This document shows positions 35,948-48,100 of a stretch of 64,000 nucleotides of DNA, piece by piece. A model generated the notes under the pieces. That model did no database searches and was not told the DNA's origin. It was given only the letters and a program-made list of their open reading frames with translations. Position 1 is the first letter of the stretch. Each line of letters starts with the position of its first letter. The translations under genes were made by a program, and so were the position numbers. Origin of the DNA: Didymodactylos carnosus (lineage: Eukaryota; Rotifera; Eurotatoria; Philodinida; Philodinidae). The stretch is taken from the NCBI GenBank assembly GCA_905250885.1, contig CAJNOQ010000016.1, positions 1 through 64,000 of the forward strand, given 5' to 3'.

Positions 35948-38900
35948 AGCAAAAATGGAATCTGAAAAGAAACAATTGAAAAGGTGCAAAAAAATCTGTA
36001 TTCTTTTTCAGAACAGTCTAATCTCATTGAAATTGAAAGCAAAAATAATCACAAAACTGTCTAAGCAAGACAGATGTGTGATAAAATGTTTCAGTTTGGC
36101 TGAGACTCTACTCATGATACCTCCACACAATGTATCTATAAAAGTGTGTTGACATGTGAGTTTCAACTATTTGACTACTGATTATGAGGTATACCCAAAA
36201 TTCTTGACAGAAATGATAAAAGCTACGTGCACAGTTGCTAGTGCGAATCAGCTGAGTAAATGAAAATTATAATTAATATTTTGTGTACATAAAAATTAAC
36301 GAATGAGTCATGGTTGTCACCGTTTGTGTTTTTCTCATCTGTTAATTTGCTAATTTTTATCCATATATAATACTGTACTGATAAAATAGAAGAGCTTTTG
36401 AGTATGAAAGTTAACTGAATTATCAGAAATTAAAACGCTTTTTTCAAAGTAAAACTAGAGCTAACAGGTGCATAGTGTGGTGGCGCTACTTACCGATATG
36501 TGCTGAATTTATGTTAATGCTTATCAATGTAACATATTGAAAATATGATCACAGCACATTGAAAGCAGATAAACATATTTGAGTTGTCACAAACATTGCA
36601 TTTCTCTTTCTTTCCATCGCATCCAGAGTTTCATGAGCTTTGGACTTTACTCATTATTTACAATTTTGTCAGGTGTCTTGCTGAATGTCCACTGTGCGCT
36701 GGATGGTAATGTAATCCGTTTTAATACTGAATTTTACTGTTCTAGTGATCGATTGTTTTCTTGCTGATATCAACTAGAAGCAGGATTATATCTGACTTCC
36801 ACCTTTCATGATGATGAGAGGAGAAACATGGTGTAACGCTGATATTATGTCTTTTGTGTGGAAGAATAATTGTTTAATTGTATATTTTTTCATTTATTTA
36901 CACTCGTCTGCGTTTTAATAATTACTCATAAATTTCTATATTCAAGCCACTTTTAGTTTAGAATTTATATGTATTAGGGAAATACAGGTGCGATACAATA
37001 ATTCTTTTCTTTTTGTTCAAAGGTAAGTACCTGAATAGAGAATATAAAGAATCAAATATATTTTCACAATCGAATATTTCTTCCCGGAATGAGTATAAAC
37101 TCGTTGTAAATGAAGAAACAAAACGCAGAAGAGAGAAAGAGAGCGAGAGAGAGGTGAAAAATGCCAAAATTTCTTATATTGAAACATGCAAACATTATTC
37201 TACTATACTATGCTGTTAAATATGTATTATATAGTAGAAAATAGTATTATTGAAAAAGAACATTGCCTACAATATATTGAAAAGAACAATTGACATTTCC
37301 GTAAGCTTGAACGTGTTATTTATTTTGCTCATTCGCATTTATATAGAGATTTCTCAGGAAATAATTGCCGGAAACTGTTAATTTACACGTCTTGGCCGTT
37401 TAGCATTAAAGAAAAATTTTCTCTTTGATTGATAAACATTAGATGCCCTCATATCGGTAGTGTAAGATTTGAAGAACTTGTACTAAATTAGGAATCCGTC
37501 TGATGTTTTTGATATTGGTGAGTCGATATAGAGTATATGATTAGTTATTTTATCCTATAGTTTTCTTAGCTTATGACAGATATGCCATACATGAATTCTC
37601 TCAAACAAAAGCGTCGTGCAATGTATTCCAAATGAGTTTTGTTTTTACTATGTTTATATGACTTATTTGTATATATACATGGAAAGACAAAAAATAAAAA
37701 AATGTTCTTTCAATAGGTCCCTCCCGGCTAATTTTTTCTTATCCGGAAATTATTTATGCAACTCATGATTTTCCCTCAACGATAGTGAACATGATAATAT
37801 TGTTTAAGTGATTGATCACCGTCGTTCATTGCCTCTTTTTACCCCTTATGGCTCAAATATCTGTTGTATAAAAACAGAAAAGCGTTTCATAAATGAAGGA
37901 AACGAATTAGGGATTTCTTCTTTTTTTATCTCATTGTAACACAGAGTTGATCTTACATATAGTTTAGAGCTATTAAACAGAATAGGAAAAAGGCAATAAA
38001 AAAATAGAAAAACAGAATATACCTCAACATAGTGAATTTTCATGAAAAATTTGATGATTTCCATGTTCTACGCCGATTATATTATAATTAAAGTATTCTA
38101 TGAACGTTTTATTTCCATGAGAGAACTTCAAGATCAATATTGTCAAGAAAAGACAAGTATCTTGTTTGACTCGCCATTTAAAAATTTTCTGTCTATGTAT
38201 GTGTGTGTATATGGTGTTTTCATTTCAATTTTACGCCTAACTTGATCTACTCTTTATATTTCGATTATCAAATATAATAAAAAAAAAAAAAATTGGTATT
38301 TCTTCCTTGTGTTTTTCTTCCTATCTGTATTCTAAACAAAAAATATATATAATCGGTTATTAGATTATATATTCTTTTATTCTCTATTTTTTTCCATTGT
38401 ATAGCTATAAGAATAAGAGGAAAATACACTTCAGTAAATCCACTTCATAAAATATACACATATACATAGAGAAGTAGAACATCAGAAAAGGAACGGTAAG
38501 TTAGTAATTGTTTAACATGGTGACGAATGGTAGTGACATATCAATTTTTTTATTGACAGACACATTACAAAACATCAGTTGCATGATTTATATAAAAATC
38601 ATTTGTGTGAATAACATCGAAAAAAATAATTAATTCTTATGGTTACAAAACTAAAATAGAGGATTTATTTTAGCTATAGGTCCATGATCGAATCAAATAC
38701 TATCAGATTAAACATAATGTGTACAAACTACACGAATTAGTCTCTCGCGCTCTCTCTTTCACATCAGAATTGGTAATCGTGTATTCACATCACATAAAAC
38801 ACACAATATATTTGATTTCTATAGATTTTACAAAGATTGTTATTTAAAATGTTATCCTGTTCTTCGCCTATAATATTTATTGTTTGATGAAAAAAAATTT

Positions 38901-39519
38901 GACAGCCTGTTATTTTTGTATTTGTTTGATAAACAGTGAACCCTTTTTCCATACAACAGACAGTTTTAGCTTTGAGTGGGACTAAAATTATTCTCATTAA
39001 TAAAAGAATTCACGGTTTTCTTTGCTGAAAACAGATTGTTTCGAAATTTCTCTTATTAACTCGAAAATAGAACTAAAACAAGAATCTGTTTAAAACATCT
39101 TTGCTAAAATAAAAAACCTATTTGTTATACGTACTATATGAAAAAAAAAAGAACAAGAAGAAGAAAAAAGCTTAAAAACAAAATTAACGTCGTATTTAAC
39201 CGATGAATTATTTGATTTTAACGAAACACTTATGGATAGGTGTGTCAGAACAAGGAAGAAAGAAAGAAAACAGAGTTCAATGCAAATGCATTTAACATTC
39301 TATTAATGAGAAACGTGCAATATTTCGTCAGAAACACATTTAATTTATATTAGGGTGACAGTATCTTTAAGAGAAGAAATAGAATGTCACAGTATTTAGC
39401 ATTAGGTAAGAAAGAACATTGAGAAAATTTGATCTGAATTTCTGAGTTCTAAGGGTGATGGAAAATACTCATCAAAGATATTAAGGTGTTCTTTTTCGAC
39501 ACATTTAAGAGTAACCTCC
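35948..39519. other. Intergenic region
   Basis: Upstream of the SCAMP gene. The minus-strand acceptor TTTTCAG at 35962-35963 lies just before its ATG. A purine-rich (GA)n-like stretch lies at about 37130-37155. Several frames of 60-75 codons (for example 36579-36767 and 38785-38997) show no domain. No gene supported. Confidence 0.45.
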
Positions 39520-39840
39520 TCTTTTTGATTGTGCTCAAATTTATACCAGAGATAGAACAGCGAAAAAGAAAATCGATATATTTTTGCTCAGAATTTTGTG
39601 ACAGGATTTTCTATAGATTTTTTGAAGACCACGTTTTTCATCGAGCCATATTACAACTCATCGAAAAAATGGTCCGATCGAGTCGAAATTTTCACCACAG
39701 ATACTCCGGATCCTATCTCAGATTCTAAATTTTTTTTTCGAAAAATATACTGTCTTTCTCGAGATATCCTGAGCAAAAATATATCGATTTTCTTTTTCGC
39801 TGTTCTATCTCTGATATAAATTTGAGTTCAATCGGACGTG
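39520..39840. repeat. Inverted repeat (foldback/MITE-like)
   Basis: The arm about 39527-39593 is matched in reverse complement by about 39767-39835, with shared blocks CAGCGAAAAAGAAAATCGAT and CTCAAATTTATA. The spacer is about 170 bases. No coding capacity. Confidence 0.7.
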
Positions 39841-40418
39841 TGCTCCAAATTTGGTAACAACGTGGAAAAAGAGGGATAGTACACTCAAGTCCGTATCATA
39901 TCGAGCGTTGACAAGCTGAACGCCAATCAAAGTTCACACTTTTCATATCTTCATAAAAAATTTATTATCTCTCATTCAACAGCTGAAAAAGAATTAAAAA
40001 CTAAATGTGGATTTATGTTTAGTATCGCCATAGTATTTGTTAATTACCTTCTTATTGTTATGAATTTTCCTTGCCTTCAATGTACTCTTTAGAATTAGAA
40101 GTGCGACTAACCAATAGACACTAGATATCTTTTTTTCGAGTATGATGAGTAAGTAAATTATTTAGAATGATGTGTGAACAGATTCTTTGAACACACGGTG
40201 GTCTGAAATAGGAAAAAAGCAAATGGCACTTAATAAAACAAATCATTATTAATAATAATGTGTTTGGGTCCGGACACGCGTTTCCTTTAGATGAGACACA
40301 GTTTCATTTCTAGATGAGATTTTTTATGAATAAAGTATGAAGAAGCGAACTCTTTAACCTATTTGAATTTTTAAAGTTGAGAAAATATTAGTATTGAAAC
40401 TGTTTCTGCTCATTGCTA
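39841..40418. other. Spacer
   Basis: No gene or repeat recognised between the two inverted-repeat elements. Confidence 0.4.
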
Positions 40419-41526
40419 AGTACAAGACATATGATTATTTTCCAGATCATTTTTAAACTAAAAAAGATAGATATCTCCCTTTTACCTCAATCGATAGTCA
40501 AGATCAGTTAGCATATGCCTACGGAAAATTAAAGCTTGGAAAATCTTTTATGAAAGTAGATGTTTGGAAAAACAATTTACCACATGTCTTATGTTCACTT
40601 ATTATCTTCTCTTCTCCAACTTCAATCATGATAATCAAGCTTATAACAAAATAATTCATAACTGATAAGTTTCAACTCGATAAATATTTGATGTTATATA
40701 CGGTACGAAGTGTTCTCTTCAAGATGGCAGTCAAACAAAATCATCATCTGTGACATTTCAAGTGTGACATCCGATTTCCTAAAAATTTATAATTTGAAGA
40801 TACGGCCAAAACAATACTTTGTAAGTGTAAGTAACTAACTGATAAAAAGATAGAAATTAAATTTATATTCCCGTTGAGCTTTATGAGAAGTATTGGTAAA
40901 ATACAGAGCGTATGAAAGATTCTGTACAGTTTTCACACTGTAAATAGGCGTAATTGAACAGACATTCTGACCTATTTAAGTTAGTTTTGAGTAATTTATG
41001 AATTTTTTAATATTCGGTCAAAAGACATATTTCCATCCTAGGACATTCCTCCTAGAAATAAATCATTAATACCTCGAAACCCAGTATAGTAGGATAACGT
41101 GAGTTCTACTCGAGTTTGCGGTTCTGATAAGTCACTAAAAGTCAATCAACAGGCTCCAGGAAATTCTATATCATAATTCAAATGTAACAGATGATGATTT
41201 TGTTTGACTGCCATTTTGAAGAGAACACTTCGTACTCTCTATCGTGTATAACATCAAATATTTATCGAGTTGAAACTTATCAGTTATGAATTATTTTATT
41301 ATAAGCTTGATTATCATGATTGAAGTTGGAGAAGAGAAGATAATAAGTGAACATAAGACATGTGGTAAATTGTTTTTCCAAACATCTACTTTCATAAAAG
41401 ATTTTCCAAGCTTTAATTTTCCGTAGGCATATGCAAACTGATCTTGACTATCGATTGAGGTAAAAGGGAGATATCTATCTTTTTTAGTTTAAAAGTGATC
41501 TGGAAAATAATCATATGTCTTGTACT
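40419..41526. mobile_element. 1.1-kb non-autonomous DNA transposon with about 340-base inverted repeats
   Basis: The ends are AGTACAAGACATATGATTAT and its reverse complement ending at 41526. The arms run to about 40757 and from about 41185 and are highly similar throughout (for example GCAGTCAAACAAAATCATCA against TGATGATTTTGTTTGACTGC). The interior of about 430 bases has no transposase. The long, well-matched arms suggest a recent insertion. Target duplication is unclear. Confidence 0.85.
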
Positions 41527-42159
41527 CAGAAATAGATAGGAATGTAAATTCTTATTTTGTGGAAATAACAGAAGAAAATAATGATGTAGACTGAGAAGAG
41601 ACTATGCATAGAATGTGTTGTTATTATTATTCTAAACTCTCTGAGTAAATAATACATGAAGAAAAAGTCGAACATATGCCTAATAGTAAAGATGTTGTTG
41701 TGACTAATATCCGTATAAATGAAACAAGTCCGCATAAAGAAACTATTTATTCTATAGTGTTGTTGTTTTTTTGCGTCTTTTTTTTTCTTGTTGGACAATA
41801 TTGTACATGAAAGAATATTCGTGAACAAGTTTGTTTTTACTATATAATTATTCAACGTGAAATATTGAATTTCACACTGCAATACTTTTAAACAGCTTCC
41901 AGATTGACAAACATTCTCTAAGCAATCAAAAGTACAAATTCGAACAATAAATATCTATTAGGTATTGATAAGTCAAAATGCTTGTTGATATTTTGAATTC
42001 TACAGGAATTGAAAGCTCACTACGACACATCAACATTCTTATTGTCAAGATTGATTTTTCTAACTACAGGCCAAATCGTATTGAAAGCACATGGCTTTTT
42101 GAAACGATAATATCTAGATATGTTTTTTCGGTTTTAGCTACTTCAAATAGTCGAAAGTC
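41527..42159. promoter_or_regulatory. Upstream region of the PKA regulatory subunit gene, with likely 3' splice acceptor
   Basis: Immediately before the ATG at 42160, the run TTTTTTCGGTTTTAG ends at 42137, leaving a 22-base leader. This looks like a spliced-leader or 5'-UTR acceptor. Short frames here (41526-41882 minus, 41978-42163 plus) are not called. Confidence 0.4.
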
Positions 42160-45100
42160 ATGAGTATCGAAATACCAGATGAACTGCCGTTGCTATTAAG
42201 AAATTTTACGCTGTCTGTTTTGCGTAGTAAACCACAAGATATAATTGCGCATGCTGTCACATATTTTACACAATTACAACAACAACGGCCGAGTGTAACC
42301 ACTCAAACATCTAATACTCTTGGTAATAATTTAGATATAAAGAAAAGTTTAGTGGGCAACTCCCTCTCTTCATCACTAACCAGTCATCATCATCTTTTAA
42401 TTCAAAAAATGATCTAACATTCGATTCATCATTTCTTTCTTTTCAACAGCCTATTACTTCTATTTCTTCAACTCACTCAACACTGCCATTGCAAAGTTCT
42501 CCCGTTTTATCTCCTCCAACTCAACAACATTCGTTCCCACATCTCTCATCAACATCATCTCATCAACTCACTATCAATTTATTTTCAGCTCAACCAATTA
42601 CTTCAACTCCGACACCAGAACTATCGACAAATTTATCATCAAACATCGAAACAAGATTAGCAAACAGTCAACATTCAATAAGCGACAACAATAATGCAAT
42701 AACAGGTAGATGATAACTTCTTATATATGGTAAAATAGAGGTCTTCGGGTTGCTGTTAGAGTTCCTACGAGACTTATTTCTTATTTGAAACGGCGTTTCA
42801 ACGCATATAAATGATAACTGAAACGTGTTTCAAGCACCCGTTGAAAATGCGTTTCTACCGTTTTGTTTTACAAAAAAATACGATGCGTTTTTTTGAACTG
42901 TTATGGATAGAAGAATATGTTTGTGTCAGGGTTGCCAAATCCAAATTTCTAAAACCAGGAGTTACCAGGAGATCTTTACTAAAAAAACAGGAGAAAAACC
43001 AGGAGCTTTTTTATTGATATCGGTAATTCCACTATTCTGGATTGAGGATTGTACATTAGAAATAGAACAAAATGCTTTTGTTTGGTCATTTTTACATTCT
43101 TTTAAAAGTGAAGAATATCTCGAACTCGTTAACCATTCTTTTTTGAATTTTGACAAGTAGCGTTTAGTTACTGTGGTACATGATGATAGAGCAATTGTCG
43201 ATTTTTGAATGATTTTGTAATGAAAGAGAATCAGCAGTTTTTTGTCGGCTGTGGTAAAGATTGTGGCAAAAGATTTTCTACTAATGAATTTGACACTTCA
43301 CTAATATCATCTTCTTGCAATGAAAACATGCAATAAATACATAGTGGGTGCTTTTTTAATTAACAATGAAACAAGTTCTTGCCATAGAATTTATTTATGA
43401 AATTGGTAATCTTTCTTAGTTTTACACACCACCAGCAGAAACAACGTGTTTTCTTATTGATTTTTTGCGTCCATCAGCGTGATAGTTCTCTTTTTCTTTT
43501 CCCTGATTATTATCCTATTACTTTTCCTTGATCTTATTAATTCAAGAATGATGAACCAAGATGTCACTAAAACTCAAAGTGACGAAACCAGGAGAGGCCA
43601 GAAGAAAATCACAAAAACCAGCTCCTGGATCCAGGAGATTTTTTCACCAGCAGAAAAGTCTAAAAATCAGGAGTTCCCTGGCTAAATCAGGAGATTTGGC
43701 AGCCCTGGTGTGTGTGTTCTTGATATGAATAACTGATTATATATACAAACAACTATCAAGTGTATTTTTACCTACTAACATATGCATTTCATGAATGAAA
43801 AAGAAGTTTTCTTTAATCTGAATACCCTTTCAGTCGAAAGTGACTAAACATCTCACCTTTTTAAATAACTCTACCCTATGTTGTGAAATTTTACAACTAT
43901 CTAAATGTCAGATTGTATCTTAGCCATAATTCACACAATTTAAAATACCCAAGTCACCCATCCCCACATCAGATCTTATCTCAAATGAAATCTACAAGCC
44001 CCTTATAGTCTACTAGGGCTTTTAGACCTACTACATATACACTAAGGATACAGAAAATGGGTAATAAACCACGAAGAGTAATTCTGTCATGCTAAACATT
44101 TCATTTATGTTAGACTGCCGTACTGGTTATCTGAATTCCATCGGTTCTTAGTATTGGGCTATTATTTGTTGCTTCATAGAAAGTCTTTGTTTTTATTATG
44201 ATAGAAAAGAATCTATGTTGGCATTTCAGACGTTATATATATAAATTGACAACTATCATTTAGAATGCTGTTGTTATCCAATTACTTTTTTAAATTCCTT
44301 TCATTTTTCTCTAACAAAGAGATTGGACGTAATTCGGTTACAAGAAAAATTACTGTCATCTGCTAGTTGATGAAATTTCTTCATTTTTCGGTTATTGGGA
44401 TGATAAAGCAAATGGGTATTACTTTTATTACATGTGCGTGATCATTCGTTTTAATCACAGTCACGCAAACTTTCCAATGTTTTAAAAAGTTCAGATTATT
44501 GTGGTGTACCAACTATGCCATGCCTCCTTTATTTGTTGGAATGTTCAATCTGTTTGATCTTGAATCTATCTTTGTGAATGTTAGAGAAAACTAAGTATTA
44601 GTAATTGCGACATTATTTTGCGAATCAAAGCAGTAAAAGTTTTAGTTTTATCCTTCTAATGTTTTCTATATAGATTTTTATTAATGATCACGGTTACGTC
44701 TGGTCATTACAACCACACATACTTTCAATAATAACTTTAGATTTTTCTACTAGATCAGATGAAGACTTTTACTCTCGAAACGTACGTCTAGCATGTCCAA
44801 TGCAGACACTCTCGCAGCTATGTAAATCATTTTATAAAATTAATTTTTTAGTTTGCTTTGTTTCGGCATGGAAGGATGATGTTTTTGAGACAGAGAGAGA
44901 GAGAGAGGCAATTAAAAAATGTCATCATAATTTAACAAAAAGTTTATAGTTATAGCAAGTAGATACAATTTCATTTGTTCACCGTTCTTTTATCACTTTT
45001 CTCTTACTTTTGTTTCCGGTCACATTTATAGAAATGAGTGTATATGAAATTTTTTGTTTTGGCCTTCTCAGAAGTGTTCTGTTTAATGTAATCGATGATG

Positions 45101-48100
45101 AAAAACGAATATTGGTGAAGTAGAACATTTACTGCTATCATCAATAAAAAATTTCATAGCAGAGTTATATTACGCTATACTGATTAAATGTGAAATGACA
45201 GTTTTTTTTTTTCTTCTTTTCTTTCTTTTGAACACAAATTGCTTAAGTAGGCAAAAATAAAACAAGTTATTTAAAGACAACCTGATATGTTTCGGAATCT
45301 TTTTATTTCTTTTTTTTGAGTTAATTATTTACAGAGGACAAATGATGATCTTTCCTAAATAGCAGACCGATACTAACACCAAGTTTGTCCTATGGAATTT
45401 TCTTTTCACCGTTATATCTAAAGAAAGTCATTGTCAAAAGCTTAGATTTTCTACTATGGAATTCTTTTTTACATAGAACAAATACTCCGGCTTTTCCCTC
45501 TGTATCGGCTGAGATCTTGTAAATAAGAAAGGTCTCAGTTTTTCTGAATTTCTACAGCGTACTCTCGCTCGTTTAACAAAACTTAGATCAATTAGGTGAT
45601 TACACCCATAAGGGAATGGATAAATGAGAGTCGAGCTCATGTTTTGCTTATACTTCGAGCATATGATTGTAATAATAAAAGGACAAACTCGAAACACATT
45701 AGCGTCCAATAGCGGATGTGTAATAAATTGCAGATCTTTCAATAAAAGTCTAACTGACTTCACTTGTCTGGCACTGTGTTCAAGGATTGTGAATTTTCAA
45801 AATTATCGTAGTGGAACTTCTCATAATCAAGATCTTGGCTTTTTGAATTTTTTTCAATCAAGATCTTGGTAAAAAAACACAAGAAATTCAAGGAGTTCCA
45901 AGAATCCAGGATCTTAACCATCTTGAAAGTTCTTCAGTTCTTGTACCAAGATCTTGATAATTCTTGAATTACAGTTTTGTTTCACACTCTTTACATACAA
46001 CTGTAAAACTTTCATAGTTAGAATAATTTCAAAATTTTTCTTTCTTGAGCAAAGCTGTTCAAGGATGAGCCTACCACAACATCTGATTGTATATCCAATG
46101 GCTATGGTTGTCATATAAGAAAGAAAATGTAAAAAATTCTCATTATCACAATATTTTGAAACATTTTGACTCGATTCACTCAAGACCTTGAGTGCAAGTT
46201 TCACGAATCCAACATCTTGTGGCATTTCTTAACTCAAGATCTTGTGTACAACAAGTTTCTGTAAAGTAGACTATGCAACTATGGTCCTCAAGTCCTGTTT
46301 TTTTGTCAAGTACATCGATTTATGAGCTGAACTTTTTCACTAAATAGAATTAATGGTTACTTACTAGCTGCAAAGTTTCAGCTTTTCTGCTTCCAGTTTA
46401 CGCAGCCACTCTGTTTCAATTATTTTCTAATTAATTAGCATTTTCACTAATAATTTAATTAATGTTTATTATCATTTTTTGTGTTCATGACATGCTTTTT
46501 CGAGACATTTGTTCGGCCTGCGCCATACCAAAAAAAGGTGATTTTCAAAAATCGATTTTCTTTTAACCGCAAGAGCGACATTAAAGATGAAACTAATCAC
46601 TCATTGATCCAATTCAGTGGAAAAGTTCAGCTCATAAATCGATATATCTGAGAAAAAGGATAGAACTTGATCGCCGTAGTCACATAATCTAGAATTAACT
46701 CTAAACATTCGTAACGCTTGAACAAGACACCAGAAAAACAAATTCAGTTAGACTTTTTTCTTATCTTAATCATATGCTCTAAGTAAAAGCAAGACATGAA
46801 GTCGGAATTCTTTTATCTCTTCTGGCCTTTCCCTCGATAGTTGTCTGACAGTTTTTTTAGGTCTTTTTATATATTCTAAGAGTTCTCATTTATTTTAATC
46901 AAGATTTACCACACATTTTTCCGAAAGTGTTGAGATGGTTGGATTGTGTCTCAGTCCTTGCAATGATCGACAGGAATAAATTACAGTTTTTAATCTTTTG
47001 TGATAAATTAAAAGATTCATGACATCTACTGTCAACGAATTAATCTAAATAAATCGCTTTTGCTTCTAATATAACAACTAAAAATTTTATTATAACTAGA
47101 CACCAACTATTGTGCGTGAAGATCAGAAAGTCGACTAAGTGAAACGTCAACCACATAAAGGTAAAACACTTCAACACGGCACATATAAAAAAACTAACTT
47201 CACACGTTTATCTACACCTGTTTGACATTGCAAACAACACTGAACAAATGCCTATAACTAGAAATTACTGAGAACACGTCGACTTGCCTGCATAACTCTG
47301 CTACTGCAATGTAATTTCCTAACGGTATTTTTGCATTTTTTTTTCTCTTATAATTTTTGAACGAAAGTATGCCCAAAGCTGTGCTATGCGACGTCTTAAA
47401 CTAAAGAAAAAAAATGTACTGAACGTTTTAAGATGTTTGTGCTCTTTACATGTTCTGTCGTTTAGGAAATATGACAAAAAAGGACTACATTTCCGGACGA
47501 GTTTCGAAAAAGTAATGCTTTGTATTTTTGTCATATTTCTTGAACGACAGAACATGTAAAGAGCACAAACATCTTAAAACGTTCAGTACATTTTTTTTCT
47601 TTAGTTTAAGACGTTGCACGGCTCTGGGCATGCTTTCGTTCGAAAATCATAAGAGAAAAAAAATGCAAAAAAGCCGTTAGGCAATTACATTGCAGTAGCA
47701 GAGTTATGTAGGCAAGCCGAAATGACTGACTTGAGACAGAGAACAATATGAAAAGAAGAAGCAGAATTGCTGATGACAAGAGGCAATAGGTCGTCTTTTA
47801 CTGCACTTAATCAAATTAATAATTACTACTATTACATGCGCTAATCATATTATCGTGTTTATGTGAATTAATTATAAGCCTTTTTTATCGTATTATTTTT
47901 ATTAGAAATATACACAACACTTATAAGCTTTTCGAACACATTCGACAGCCTAAATATGGTGCTAGCTACAGAAAATATTTGGAATAACTGCTGATTATAT
48001 AAGAATACAAAACAGAGTTCGGGTATTGAGTGGATTTTTGTTGTGAACTAGTATCAGCGTTAGATTTTTTAGTGGTTTTTCTTCACTCTAAAAAAAAATG

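Noticed and set aside
45914-46225. 103-codon minus-strand frame in PKA intron 2
   Set aside because: It overlaps the palindrome field, resembles no known transposase, and has no partner exon.
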